A DNA stretch of 64,000 nt from Unio delphinus (Eukaryota > Mollusca > Bivalvia > Unionida > Unionidae): contig JAQISU010000096.1 of the NCBI GenBank assembly GCA_029339505.1, positions 5,503,501 through 5,567,500 of the forward strand, given 5' to 3'. Below, piece after piece: positions 24,573-38,020 of the stretch (position 1 is its first letter; every line of letters begins with the position of its first letter). Made by a program: the position numbers and the translations under genes. Below the pieces are notes generated by a model. The model did no database searches, was not told where the DNA came from, and worked only from the letters and a program-made list of their open reading frames with translations.

Positions 24573-26480
24573 GAATGACAGTGCCATTGCAGTATATTAA
24601 CACGCTACAGCTTGTAAGGTGTTACCCGGCACTGTGTTACAATAGTTGATTAAAGACTACTGAGTGGTGCTTCCATTTCCGGGTCTATGAAAACAGCTCT
24701 TGACCAATTTCCTACTTCGCCTATGGACTTCCAACACACTGCTTTCACAACCATAATAAAAGAGGTTTCAAAATAAAGGATGACATCTTCATAATCAATC
24801 CGTCAAATATTTCACATTCAATGGCACAGCCAAACAATTAAATTTATTACTACTTGGCTCCACACCTTATCGGAAACATTTTGTTGTGTCTGACCATAGT
24901 TATATTCACAACCCTATTTACATATCCAAATTCAGAGAGATGAAAATACGACTAACGACGTGTCGTACATGACGCGTTTTTTCTCTCAGACAAATGCCAT
25001 GTAACACGTTACGCGTACGCGCAAGTAAAGTTACATAGTGGACATTTCATCGCAACTAGTGCGAAATTATTAGAATAACCAGGTCCATATATGAATCTGT
25101 ATTATTAAAAACATCTTTCACAAGTATTAAGTACATTAACATTTTTCATAATTTAATACACGCAACATTTAATAGAATTGGAATCGTTCCTTAAGTTATA
25201 AAATGGTTATCGTGAAAATAGACTTTATAATATCTAATAAAATGGTGATAGATGGCATAGGCCTCACTATCTGTTTATTTTAGAATAATAAATGTAACAT
25301 AAAACATCATACATTTTTATCACATAATACGGATAACGAAAGAAAATGCAATTGTATACTTCACATACCTCAACAGCTGAACTTGCTTCCGTAAAGTAAA
25401 ACAGCTTCTGGATAGAATTTGCATTGTGGCATTATTGTCTGTCTTTTTTTTTTGGGGGGGGGGGGGCACCAGACAGATGCCCCCTCTCCCTATTGAAAAA
25501 ACTAATAAAAAAGTTTATGTGTATGTGTGTTCCCCCGATATGTAGTTGGGTGTTTTTTTTTAATGAAATTTCATTTAATTTAACCTAACCTTAATTTTTT
25601 CCCATCGGGATTATATAATAATAGGAAGATATTTTTTGTCCTTAGTGTTTTTCTATGACATTCCCACCCGAGCACAAGGGCCCATCATGGGTGTATGTCT
25701 CATACTTCAAAGTTAACCCTGGCTAGGGGTTTCCTGTATCCTGTGTTTGCTATTTGTGTTGTGCTATATGTGTGTTGCTATATGTATTCATATGAATACT
25801 GTATTATTTTGTAAGGATAGCCATACTTTGTCAATTTTCCCAGTTTTCTAACCATATAATTACCTCTAAACGGTAATTATTCCAATATATCTTTTTTTTT
25901 ATTTCATTTAGTTAATATATTTTTTATTAATTTTGAATTTTGTACAAACCATGGTGTCTTAATTTTAATTTAATTTGGTTAAAACCAAACTATTGTTTTA
26001 CTGTTTGTGATATTATGTTCCATGTTTTGTAATTTCCTTATTTATATACTAGATCACTTTGATCGAAATGGGATTCGTGCAATTTCTTTATTCTTTTTAC
26101 ACTTCACCCTTCTCGATACTATTTGTGATCTTTATTTATTTATCATTAAGTCCTTATTTTTTTCCAAAAGATTATTTTATATTTCCCTTTAAACGGGCTT
26201 TCTGTGTAGACTTGCACAATCTCCACAGAGTAAAAACATTTTCCACCAGTGATTTTGTATGATAGCATGCTTTTTTTCAAGAAAAGGAAAAGAAATAGAA
26301 AGGAAACAGATCTGAACTAAAGAGCCTATCTAATCCGTTAGTTGTTTTGTAGTGTATATGTCTCAGGTGAGTTTTATTCCAAACTCTTTCACGGGCCTGT
26401 CCACTTCGCGTAGCGCCATGTGATATAGCCCCGTGCTCTCATTGCTCGTACTTTCTCCTCCTGAGTTCCCTGAACCCTCC

Positions 26481-27032
26481 TTATCTAACATTTTCTCTAT
26501 AATTTTGAAATGGACCGCATGCTATCATATACTTAATAATAAAGCTCGATATTTCTTCTAAAATTTTCCTTGTAAATATGCCATCTAGGTATAAAAGCTG
26601 TATATTGTCATATATTTGTTTTCGTATAATATTTGTGACAATTTTGTTTCTATCATTTAAAGTTATTAGACATTCAGTGATAATATGTTTTTTGGTAAAA
26701 AAGAAGTTTTTGCAAAGTGGACATTTTGGCAACACTACGATCATACGCCGTCGCACTGCTATTTCCCCTGTCAACCATGCATCATGCATGTATTTGAACA
26801 AGGTACTTTGTATTTTAAGGGATCTGAGTTTGACCCAGTTTCCCCATGCCCTATCCCAGTTAATATTTATGTGTTTTTGCTCTACCTTGTTTTTGTCCTT
26901 ATTTATTGTGTTTTGTACTAGCCATATGTATGTGCCTTTTGTATCAGTGTCCCAGAATTCTTTAAAATCTCTATATTTAAATAATAAATCTTTTATTGAT
27001 CTTAATTTCCTTGGCACTTCTAATAATTTAAT
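26481..27032 (-). pseudogene. LINE ORF2 C-terminal fragment, copy 3
   Basis: Same CPLC-type zinc domain fragment after the shared in-frame TAA; protein identical to copies 1 and 2. Confidence 0.7.
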
Positions 27033-29729
27033 TTATTTATTATTCCTATATATGTCGTTTCTCTGCTTCATAGAGAAACCGAAATAATATATATAAAGCC
27101 CTTGCCAAGCTATTTTGGGCTCAACTTTAATCTCCTTAAATCTATTTAAAATGTTGGTGTATTTGATTAGGATGGGGTGGGGGAGACCTAGACCTCCCCT
27201 CTTCCCCTCTCTGTATAGAGTATCTTTGTTTGTGTAATGTGTTTTAAAAGCCCATAAGTATTTAATAATATCGTTATCTATTTCTTTTAGTGTTGCATTT
27301 TTTATGTCTACTGTTTTTAATTTGTAATTTAAGTGCACATACATATAGTTTTTTGCAGCTTGTGCTCGTTCCATTAAGCATAGTGGCAGTGGTGCCCAGA
27401 TTGTCAAATTTTTCTTAATACTTTCTTTGATTTCTTTTAAATTGTTCTTAAGTTCGTCCTTCCCAAAATTTACCCCTAATGTTTTTATATTATCTTTAAT
27501 AAGAGGAGCAGGCAGACCATGTTTCTTACCTCTCCAGTTTCCTATTAATAAAATTTCCGTTTTATCAGGATTTATCTTAGATCCTGAAACTTTTCCAAAT
27601 TTGTCAAATTCCTTTATTAGTTCAATATAGGATTTTCCATCTTGAATAAAGTTCGTGCAATCATCAGCATGTTGTAGCATCTTAAGTTCTTCTTTGATGT
27701 TTGGAACTTTAATCCCTACAATATTTTGGTTATTTCTTACTTTGATACTTAGAATTTCTATTGCTATTACATATAATAGCATCGATAGTGGGCAACCTTG
27801 CCGCACTGATCTTTGAATTTCAAATTTTTCCGTTTTTGCTCCATTTACCTGTACAATCGAGTTAATATCATTATACAGAATTTTAGTCCAATTTTGGAAA
27901 TTTGCTCCAAATCCAAATTTTTCTAGTGTCTTATATATATAGTTTTGTTCAATTCTATCAAAGGCTTTTTCCTGATCAAGTAGTACCATAGCACTAGTAT
28001 TACCAGTTATATTGATATGATCAATTATAGTCTTAATGTTTAAAATGTTATTTTGTATGTTTCTTCCTTTTGGCCCACTTGTTTGATTTATATTTATAAT
28101 TGGGTCAAGACACTTTTTGACCCTTTCCGATAAAATTTTGCTAATAATTTTATAGTCAACATTAAGGAGTGAGATGGGTCTCCAGTTCTTTATTTCATCC
28201 CTATTACCCTTTCCCTTATATATTATTGTTATCATACCCTCCCTCATTGTGTTAGTCATTTTGCTATTCCTAAGTGCAATATTATTGTATAACCATTCTA
28301 AAATTGGCGACAACTCTCTACAGAATTTTTGGTAGAACTCCGCAGAAAGTCCATCTCTCCCTGGTGATTTATTCTTACCTAATTTCCCTATTGTCTCTAT
28401 TATTTCGTCTTGTGATATAAATTCCTCACATTTGTCTCTATGTTCTGAGGTAATTTTTTCACAATTTGTCTCTCGTAAGTATGTTTCTATATCTTCGTCT
28501 GCTATTCTCTGTGAAGTATATAGGTCCTTATAGTAATTCCGTATGTAATCTAGTATTTGAGTTTTGTCTTCTAGTATTTCCCTTCCCGTGTTTAGACTTT
28601 CTAATGTTTTTTCTCCCCCCCCCCCCCTTCTTAATTCCTCCCTTTTATATAAGCCCCCTGCAGTTTCATATAGTTTGGTAAATCTACCTGCTTTTATTTC
28701 CCTCCCTTTATAATAATCAAGTTTTAATTTCTCTAATCTTAATACTATTGTTTCTTTTGTGTTCTGTGTTGTTGTTGTGTTTATTAAATTTTCCATAGCT
28801 TCTGTTTCTAATTTAAAGTTTTTAGCCCTTAATTTCGAATGTTTAATTGCTATTTTTTTGAATTTAACTTTTAATTTATCCCATTCTGCCATAATATCAT
28901 TATTCCCTTGAGTTTTAAAATCTTCTATTTCCATTTTTATTTCTTCTATGAATTCCCCTATATTTAATAATTTAGTATTTAATTTCCATGACCCACGTCC
29001 CCATTTAGTTCTCTTAGATATCCCTACTTCTAAATAAATTAATTTATGGTCCGAAACTTGATAATTTGATATCCCTGATTTTATGTATTTATTTGTTCCA
29101 AAACATGTGCCCCAAAAAGTATCTATTCTACTTACTATATCCCCTCTTTTATAAGTATATTCCACCCTTAGTAAATTTAAACGTCTATATATGTCAACCA
29201 AATCTAAGGATTCCATAATAAGTTCCATGATGTCCATTATTTCTAAGTCTGTTCTTATTATTTTTTCCATTCGGTCTATGTCATATCTTACCCAATTAAA
29301 ATCCCCACCTATGATCAAATTTTCCCCTATATAGTTGTTCAAGTACTCCCTAAATCCTGTTGCAAAGGCTCGTTTCATATTACGAGAGGCTGGCATATAT
29401 ATATTTAAAAAATGACAATTATCTATTTTTAAATGAATGAGTCTACCCTTAAAAAAAACCCCTTCCTCCATTCTTTCCCATTTCATCCCTACTTTATTTT
29501 TAATCATAATCGCAATCCCACCTCCTTTATCCCTCCCTATATAGTCATTTTGAATTATAATGCAATCCAGCTTTCTTTCAAGTTGTTCTTTTAATTTGTC
29601 TGTTAGTCCGTTATGTGTCTCTTGGATAAACAGTAAATCAAAATCCCCTATTTGTATTAACTTATTAACCTTTTCTTGGTTTAATCCATTAACATTAATT
29701 GACAGAACACGGAAGTTTTGTTCTTCCAT
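27033..29729 (-). CDS. LINE ORF2, copy 3 (two extra glycines)
   Basis: 898 residues. It matches copies 1 and 2 except for an Ile-to-Met change at residue 87 and two additional Gly after about residue 370. The glycines come from expansion of a C tract from 7 to 13 on the plus strand (28615-28627), which keeps the frame. They fall in the linker between endonuclease and reverse transcriptase, so catalytic motifs are unaffected. Confidence 0.9.
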   Translation of the reverse strand: MEEQNFRVLSINVNGLNQEKVNKLIQIGDFDLLFIQETHNGLTDKLKEQLERKLDCIIIQNDYIGRDKGGGIAIMIKNKVGMKWERMEEGVFFKGRLIHLKIDNCHFLNIYMPASRNMKRAFATGFREYLNNYIGENLIIGGDFNWVRYDIDRMEKIIRTDLEIMDIMELIMESLDLVDIYRRLNLLRVEYTYKRGDIVSRIDTFWGTCFGTNKYIKSGISNYQVSDHKLIYLEVGISKRTKWGRGSWKLNTKLLNIGEFIEEIKMEIEDFKTQGNNDIMAEWDKLKVKFKKIAIKHSKLRAKNFKLETEAMENLINTTTTQNTKETIVLRLEKLKLDYYKGREIKAGRFTKLYETAGGLYKREELRRGGGGEKTLESLNTGREILEDKTQILDYIRNYYKDLYTSQRIADEDIETYLRETNCEKITSEHRDKCEEFISQDEIIETIGKLGKNKSPGRDGLSAEFYQKFCRELSPILEWLYNNIALRNSKMTNTMREGMITIIYKGKGNRDEIKNWRPISLLNVDYKIISKILSERVKKCLDPIININQTSGPKGRNIQNNILNIKTIIDHINITGNTSAMVLLDQEKAFDRIEQNYIYKTLEKFGFGANFQNWTKILYNDINSIVQVNGAKTEKFEIQRSVRQGCPLSMLLYVIAIEILSIKVRNNQNIVGIKVPNIKEELKMLQHADDCTNFIQDGKSYIELIKEFDKFGKVSGSKINPDKTEILLIGNWRGKKHGLPAPLIKDNIKTLGVNFGKDELKNNLKEIKESIKKNLTIWAPLPLCLMERAQAAKNYMYVHLNYKLKTVDIKNATLKEIDNDIIKYLWAFKTHYTNKDTLYREGKRGGLGLPHPILIKYTNILNRFKEIKVEPKIAWQGLYIYYFGFSMKQRNDIYRNNK

Positions 29730-29801
29730 TTCTGGTTTTTCCTCCCAGGTGGCCGCTACTTTTTTAGTGGTTATGTTTTATTGGTTATTGTTTATAATTT
29801 A

Positions 29802-31087
29802 TTAATGAATTGTATCTTCCCCTTGTTGAGGGGACCCTGGGTCATTGTTCTCAGCTTGGGTTTCACTACTGGGTAATTCAAAATCACTGGTGACATTAAG
29901 TGAAAAAAGGGTATTCTTAAACATATCATTCTCATTCTCAGTTTCAGTTTCCAAAGTTGTATTTATGATATCCATGCTAAAGTTGTTGTTTGGTTCCTGA
30001 GATGAATCTAAACTAGATTTCTCAGGTTGAGACTCAATTTCTGATTGGTTTGGATTGGGTGTTTCATGCGATCTTTTGTCTTGGGGAGATGTGGGTATGT
30101 TCCCTGTTCCCTCAACAGATGGAAGCGTTTTTTCAAGCTCCTCTGAGGAAGAAGACAGGCTTGCAGCCTTTCTCTTCTTATTCTGTTTTTGGGGATTCTT
30201 GATGGGAGTGGACGTTCTGGGGGGGGGGGGGGTTCATTCCCCTCATGGAAGGACCTTTCCACCTCCTCATTAATCAAGACTTCAAAGGGATTTTCTGATG
30301 TAAATGTTGGAGGAATTTGCTTAGTTTTTACTTCCTTTCTACTACCCACCGTGACCCACTGATTTGTTGGAGCAATTTCTACATTTGGGGCTATATTGTC
30401 AGTAGATGGACTATTTGTCCCTATATTTCTATTGCAAGCCCATGGACCATGGCCTTTGTCCCCACATCTACTACATTTTCTGTCCTTCTCACAGTTTCTA
30501 TACCATGAGCGGACTCGGAAGCCTAGCACATAAAAGAAAGGGGGTATTTTAATCTCCTGACCCTTTTCCATACGGATTATTCTGACCGCGGATGTTATTC
30601 CCTCAAAGCCCCATGAATCTCCTAGTTTATAGCCCTTGCTATTTACCCCAAATCTCTCATGTATTTTCATCTCTAGCTCCACAGTATCTATATAAAATGG
30701 GAGCCCATGAAAATGCACTTCCATCATCTTTGGTCCCAATTCACGTTCAATTGGCGGAGCCTCATGAACAAACATCTCAATTCCCCTTACCATAAATGAG
30801 TCTACTGTCAAGATGGGGGTCACTTTATCCCTTGGATATAACATAAAACGCTTGGGCCCGGCATTTTGGAGCGCTACGATTTTTGTCATATCCACTGACA
30901 TTGCTTTCAATGCTGCCAAAATTTCCAACTGCTTGGGTGTCTCATCAGAGCTTGAAACAAGCAATTGGCAACCCTTAGGGTGATGTGCCTGTAGGATATT
31001 GTCCACCACAGTACAGTGGTAATAAAGATTGAGACGGGACCTACTCCCCTTGGGATAAGAAGGATTTCTTCCATTCAACTCTTCCAT
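29802..31087 (-). pseudogene. LINE ORF1, frame-broken differently, copy 3
   Basis: Same ORF1 with 14 G (about 30219-30232) instead of 13. After the proline run the reading enters the third frame and continues to 30008 with a basic tail unlike the other copies. None of the three copies reads into the Ser/Glu-rich tail frame. Start taken at 31087; an ATG at 31135 is also in frame because a nearby A run is one base shorter. Confidence 0.65.
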
Positions 31088-33214
31088 TCCAAAGATAATT
31101 GTAAAATGAAAATACAAAACTACAAAAAAAAGCAAAAAGCTGCAGTGATACTAATGAAAATGTAACAAAAGTGATAATAAAGAAAAAGAACCTGTTAACA
31201 ACAGATCCTTGAAAAGATATATCCAAAAACACAAACGTATAATCCTCTCCAATTTGCACTACAGATTTCCTTTACACCAGCCGCTTGCTGACAAAACCCT
31301 TAGTAATGCCGATAATTGCCGATAATTAATGCAATTTAAAATGTGCAAATTTAATTCAGTATTAAATATGCAGATTTGATTCACGACCAAGACCGTGCAT
31401 GAATCACTTGATAATATGCATCCATTTGTGATTGAAACTACTAAATAAAAAGTGAGAAAATTATTTAGAGTATTTTCTTGTTACGAGTTTCTGAAGCATG
31501 ATAATGAAACTAAAGTTATTAGCCTTAATAGCTTTCGTTGCATAGGGCAGTCAAAAGGAAATCTGGTAAAACAATTCGATTGGAGCATAATTTCACATTA
31601 GCATATTGACAACGAAACAGACATTTATAATATATTTTTAATGAATTTTTTTTTATCATGAACTCTTAACAATGCGGTTTTACAATATCAGGAGAGAGAA
31701 GAGCTCGGGCTCTCTTAAAAGGCTTCACTCATAACTAGATATGGCCACATCGTGGGGATATTTGAAAATGTACAAAAGGTCCAGGGATGCTGTAATGATA
31801 CGAGTCTTATTAGAGTTCCGACGAAACTTTGTTTTTTGAAATACTCAATTTATCAAATTACATTCAGTCTATATGAACTTAAATTACAGATACAGATGTA
31901 CATATAAAACTACGATATTCCATCACTTACCAGCATCATATTTCTATGATTTCTGCCTTTTAGAATACAATACAATTAAATATCGAATAAATTCACGATA
32001 GCTCAAGAATCTAAAATTCAATATTTCAGACTAATAACGCAACAATTTAGTAGAATTATATTTTACTGAATTTAATCTAAACATCCAACATATTAATCTC
32101 TTAATCATATAAGGGTATTTTATTTCTAAAACTTAACTATTATTGAGTATCAAGTTGGTAGCGAACGTATTTTAGTATAAGCATGAATACAATTTCAATT
32201 AAATATAAGATCTACAATTTTCCCAATACTTTATATTAAAGAATAGTAAAGAAATATTAAAATAATCAAAGGTTAAATTAACATCTAAACACTAAAAATA
32301 ATTATACTATATTGAATTTGTGCGCAGACGACATCTTGCCTGTAATGATACAAATCTTGCCTGTAATGATACAAATCTCATTTGACTTCCGACGAAACGG
32401 GCTGGCTCGTTCTAATATCATTGCTTTTTATAGTCTTAGGACGTGGCCAAATATGGTCATATGCTCTTATGTTTCGCCAGAATCTGAGGTTTTATCACAT
32501 CTTACAGACTATCGACTGGGTCTACATACTTGATTGGACAGTCAATTTGCTACATCAGCCTTCTTATTTAATGAGAGGTTACTTTTGCTGACCATTATCC
32601 AAGTGAATTCCTTCTTCAATTACCCGAAGGTTTTAGTGCTTAATTTGCACTGCTGGTATCAACTAACTGAAACACATTTATGTAAATGCAAAAAATCTGG
32701 ATATTACTACTTCAATTACAACATGCCGAGTCTTCTATTTATATGTAGCAAATTTTACTTGTTGAATAACCAACATATGTAGTTACAAAATGTCTAGCAG
32801 GCATTCAAGATTGTTTTACTGAATACCTTAAGCAAAGTAACTGTTCGTAAAGTAACCCCGTTTGTCTAACACTATCTTGATAAACCACTCCAGTGCTAGA
32901 GTTTTGCTTTAGTTCATAAGGGCCTACTCTTTATTATAATAGTATACAGTTATGATATAGTATATAGTTATGATATAGTATATAGTTATGATATAGTATA
33001 TAGTTATGATATATAAATTAATCTAAATATATTTTAATAGTAAATTAACTTTCAACAATTGCTACAAAATTAATTTTAATACAAATTATATAAAATTTAA
33101 ATCTTATTTTATTAAAAATTCTGTCCTAACAAGTTCAATAAAACAACACCACCTCTCAGATTTAAAACAACTAACGTCTTAATATTCAGGACCTATCTGA
33201 ATATTATTAGCATT

Positions 33215-33532
33215 ATGCACATGATCTGGTGTCATACTTCAGGCTGGGCACTGTTTTTCAGGAATATAATAATGAAAATTAAATGTCTGCTATGTGACAT
33301 CTTGGAAGAATTTAGGAATGCATGTATTTGCAACTATATGTTAGATTCAGAACACTTTTACAAACCTAGCACTTTCAACGGTGAACAAACCAGCATCCGA
33401 TCAGAATTGTTTAAAAGTCAAAACTATTCGTTTTCGATGGACAAAGAAGTTTATATGTTAATAAATGAATTAATAAAAAAATTAATAAATGAAATGAAGA
33501 AAGATTGCTTCTTGAATCACATGGAACGTTAG
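33215..33532 (+). pseudogene. Decayed polymerase-B fragment, copy 3
   Basis: Same fragment with an Ala-to-Thr change near its start. A small A-tract insertion near 33475 extends the open frame to 105 residues with an unrelated tail. There is no sign of selection on the frame. Confidence 0.45.
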
Positions 33533-35199
33533 GAGAAATTTACTTTGGACCAAAAGCATTGCGATATACAGGATCAAAACTATCTACGTGTATGTTGATA
33601 AATTGGGCGAAACTGCACTGCGCCACGTGTACAACAAATTTAAATACATGTAGTTAAATACTAAATTGTCAAACATGTATTAATGTTACAATATTCGGAT
33701 GATAAAACAGTTTAACAACAAAAATAGCAAAGCAGGACAGTGAACTTCAAAGTTATTGTAAAATAACTAAGGAAATCGTTCATGTCAAGGGGTATGAATC
33801 CAACAACACAGCTGTAATTGTGCCAACTCTTCGAATTTAGCATACGTTACCTTGTAAATAGTTTTGGCCAAACACCATCGTAGACGACATGGAACATTAT
33901 TGACAAGGTTCGCCAAACCAGTTTTGAACAAATCACAAAACTATTTTTGGATTTACAAATTACAGTCAAGGTGTTATCGGAAATGAAATGAAAAAGCAAA
34001 CGTTTTCCAATGGAATAGAGTGCCAATTCTACATCCCATAAATTGTGTTTTTTAAAAAAAACAGAAGTTGGATTAATCTTACTTTTAATTACCAATTTGT
34101 TTACATGAACAAGGTGAAACGCGTGCAAAGGAGGTACTGAGGGAATAAATAAATCTTGCTTTGTAGAAAGACGCTTAACAATAACAGTTCTTTACTCAGA
34201 TAGCAGAAAACAATAACTGCGAGGACACGCTGAACTTGGAAAAAAATATTAGAAAGGAGATGCATATAGAGTGCCGTTGGTCAAAATGATTACAAAGCTG
34301 GTGAACTGACCTCTATTGATGCTTTGATTTTATAAACCTCTGCCTTCAAAGATGCATGTAAAAAAAAAAAAAGGATGGCCTTTACGGTTATAGACGGTAT
34401 TAATAGCAAACATTGATACAAGTCATTTATTTCCTCTGCAAAAGTCCCATATGTAATGTTAGAGCTTGAAGTAGCATGATCAGAAAGCGGGGGTCTTGTT
34501 TTTAGAGTCTTTGTTCCTAAACGTGTTTGCGAAACATCTTACATACCACCCCTCAAAATGCTTACGATATTAAACGCTTCCAGGTAACAATTTATCTTGT
34601 CCTTTTTCTTGGCTCTACTTTTAACAGTTTGAGAATCTTTATCTACATGGTTTTAAAAGCCTTTTTTCATTAAAGATATTCATGAGCAAGTTTGTCAGTC
34701 CACAGCGGCGCACATGATGACATGGCTTATATAGATGGAATAAACTTAAAGAGATTTCAGAAATGTATTAGCTTACTAACCTACCAAACCATAGCACAGC
34801 TTTATTGGTATGTAAACAATGAATCAATGCACCACTTTTGATAGAAATAAAAAAAACTTTTGTAGAATACAGTCTCAACTTGCTACGATTTTGTTCTAAT
34901 TAGTGCAATTTAAAACTTGCCTTAAAAGTAAATTTCCAAAATGGCTACAAAATTCTTTGTAATAAAACATTGGCTACATTCCATAAGCCTAGCATGTGCC
35001 GTCTGTTGTGCTTATCAATTACCATTAAATGACTGGCATGACATGATGCATGCTAGTTTTATTCAATTTAACCCTCTTTCTTGTTCACTATGGAAACCAG
35101 TAAAATGCCAAGTGTTCTTAGTTTTAATAAATTTATTATGTCATTTTTGGAACTTTTGCATCTTCTATTCAAATAAGCATGATAAATGCTACCTTCTGC

Positions 35200-35350
35200 C
35201 AGCGCCGGATTAAGCACCGTGGAGGCCCATAGGCAGTCAAACTTTTGGGGCCCCAGACCCACGGTCTCATGGGGGCCCCTGATGGGGCCCATAAAAGTCG
35301 CGGGGCCCATAGGCAGTTGCCTACTCTGCCTAATGGGTAATCCGGGACTG
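35200..35350. mobile_element. hAT-type MITE, copy 3
   Basis: Same insertion as copy 1, with the same 8-bp flanks. Confidence 0.9.
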
Positions 35351-36047
35351 CCTTCTGCGCATTAGATTCTACCCAGTGCGCAAACATTTTCAGGCCCTGA
35401 CATTATTTCCTTTTTAAATACATACTATATTTAGAAAATTCCATTGTTCTTATTATTACAAGATAACATCTTTTTCCGAACTATTTCGTTCTAGATAAAA
35501 CAGTTTTTGGAGAGTTTACTGGGAAACCCAATAACCCAAGCATTTTCGATGCACAACAAGCTGTTTTTCTTTTTACATTAGGAACCATGCCTTAATTGAA
35601 TGAACGAAGGATAAATTGCTGTTTTCCCCTCATAATGCACACATACTTGTACGTAATTTTCAGGTCAGTTGCAATGCAATGCCTGCACTTACCCTACATC
35701 CCTATCAAATGCAATATTGCCTCGCAAATGCATTGATGTATTTTGTGGATGCACTGCAGATTCCAATTTAGGAACCATGATAAATTAAATAAATATAACA
35801 AGTAATGAAGTATTGTTCTTTATGCATTAACGTTACATCTGCTTGCTCCTACTCGTTTTGTGTTAATTTTAAGCATTTTTTTTTTTTTGCTTCTCTGGAC
35901 GCAATCACCATATGGAAAAATTTGGAATAATGTTCACGCAAAGCATGTTTATCGTAAAATTCGGGACTAATTTGGAAAAGGCACAAAAGACAAATATCTT
36001 TGACCAGAAGAATCAGACAAGACTTATCATTTGCGTTCAATAATGTT

Positions 36048-36289
36048 GCTGTTTTTGTTGTAGGGTTTAACGCCATTTTCAGCACAAGATGGGCTATACA
36101 TGGCAGCAAATATCAATTATTGAGCACGATTCCGGGATAACCCCAGCAAGAATCACAGACCCACGAGAAACTTCTATCAAGCTTTCTCGCATACCCACAC
36201 TGGCCGAATCCGATACTCGAACCCACGCAGACAGGTGAGATGGCAGTGATTCGTAACGAAGAGCGCTTTAGACCACTCTGGGCCCCTCG
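36048..36289 (-). mobile_element. tRNA-derived SINE, copy 3
   Basis: Same insertion and same 12-bp flanking repeat (first copy starting at 36036), carried in unit 3. Confidence 0.88.
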
Positions 36290-36872
36290 TTCAATAATGT
36301 TTGACAATTTATGCTTCATAAACGTAACGGAAATTTCTTGACCCACTTATGAATTACATGCAATTTTAACACATTTCATGACTGTTCTGCGATTGAATGC
36401 ATGAAGTATCCGTTTTAAATAAATTTTAAGACTGCTGATGTAATATGTATCTTTAGTAAACGTCAATTTTGGTTTTAATTTCCTTTTGATAACGAATAAG
36501 CAGCCGATAAAATAATATAACAATATTGTAAAACTGGAAATCACAATGTCGGTACAATGTTTATAACATGATTATACTTTCATGAAAAAAATAAAGAAAC
36601 AAGTCAATAACCAACTAATTATTGGTAGAAGAATAAAAAAAACTTGTAATTTTACGTGTTCTTGATATTTATATTACCTGTAAACGTTTAATAGGAGAAA
36701 AAAAAAATTACACGCTCTTCGATGTATAAATGCTTACCGATCATGGCTTAACTAGCAGACGATATATTCAGCCCTATTTACCTGGACGATGGTCAAGCTG
36801 GCAGTTTTTTTTTTTTTTTTACCACAGGGGCTCTTATCATTGCTCACAAATTAATATATTTATGACTAAATT

Positions 36873-37148
36873 GTGATCAAAGACATGAGTCACCGTGTCA
36901 TGGTCCGCCCCTCTGTCTGCCGACCCCTTGTTCGCTGCAGACCCGTTGGTCCCGAAGATTTGGTCCCTCACTACGAACAAGCAACTACCTTCCGAGCCAC
37001 AGTCATCGCAGACACCAGCCAACAGGTTTTCATTGTAACGACTTTGCATCAAGGATACGGCACTGGTCAAACCACTCGTTATATTACCTACGTACAATTC
37101 TCTCAGCTGAACTCCGACCAGCATTTCAACGACAATAGGACTCTTTAG
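36873..37148 (+). other. Possible discoidin-like exon remnant, copy 3
   Basis: Identical to the copy-1 stretch at protein level. Confidence 0.3.
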
Positions 37149-37670
37149 GAATGACAGTGCCATTGCAGTATATTAACACGCTACAGCTTGTAAGGTGTTA
37201 CCCGGCACTGTGTTACAATAGTTGATTAAAGACTACTGAGTGGTGCTTCCATTTCCGGGTCTATGAAAACAGCTCTTGACCAATTTCCTACTTCGCCTAT
37301 GGACTTCCAACACACTGCTTTCACAACCATAATAAAAGAGGTTTCAAAATAAAGGATGACATCTTCATAATCAATCCGTCAAATATTTCACATTCAATGG
37401 CACAGCCAAACAATTAAATTTATTACTACTTGGCTCCACACCTTATCGGAAACATTTTGTTGTGTCTGACCATAGTTATATTCACAACCCTATTTACATA
37501 TCCAAATTCAGAGAGATGAAAATACGACTAACGACGTGTCGTACATGACGCGTTTTTTCTCTCAGACAAATGCCATGTTACACGTTACGCGTACGCGCAA
37601 GTAAAGTTACATAGTGGACATTTCATCGCAACTAGTGCGAAATTATTAGAATAACCAGGTCCATATATGA

Positions 37671-38020
37671 ATCTGTATTATTAAAAACATCTTTCACAAG
37701 TATTAAGTACATTAACATTTTTCATAATTTAATACACGCAACATTTAATAGAATTGGAATCGTTCCTTAAGTTATAAAATGGTTATCGTGAAAATAGACT
37801 TTATAATATCTAATAAAATGGTGATAGATGGCATAGGCCTCACTATCTGTTTATTTTAGAATAATAAATGTAACATAAAACATCATACATTTTTATCACA
37901 TAATACGGATAACGAAAGAAAATGCAATTGTATACTTCACATACCTCAACAGCTGAACTTGCTTCCGTAAAGTAAAACAGCTTCTGGATAGAATTTGCAT
38001 TGTGGCATTATTGTCTGTCT
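37671..38020. repeat. Partial fourth unit, truncated at the LINE junction
   Basis: The first 350 bp of the unit, ending in TGTCTGTCT. In copies 1-3 the same point is followed by the LINE poly-T/poly-G end; here unrelated sequence follows. The array boundary therefore coincides with the LINE 3' insertion junction. Confidence 0.9.

Larger units (their letters stand above)
12552..25094. repeat. 12.5-kb tandem unit, copy 2
   Basis: Second unit, offset +12543 from copy 1 after the poly-G tract, which is 13 G here against 19 in copy 1. It is almost identical to copy 1 throughout, including the frame breaks in the LINE. Confidence 0.95.
25444..31275 (-). mobile_element. L1/Tx1-like LINE, copy 3
   Basis: Same LINE insertion in the third unit. 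It differs by a 6-base C-tract expansion in ORF2 and one extra G in ORF1. The 5' boundary is estimated. Confidence 0.85.
25095..37670. repeat. 12.5-kb tandem unit, copy 3
   Basis: Third unit, and the most diverged. It has a C tract expanded from 7 to 13 within LINE ORF2, one extra G in the ORF1 G tract, one extra 18-bp minisatellite unit, a 4-bp insertion near 33172, and scattered substitutions (29469, 30083, 32831, 33235, 36609, 37577). These private differences argue against pure assembly duplication. Confidence 0.95.

Noticed and set aside
1..38020. Whole tandem array as an assembly artefact
   Set aside because: Private insertions and substitutions in unit 3 argue for real copies; the near-identity of units 1 and 2 alone cannot exclude a local assembly duplication there.
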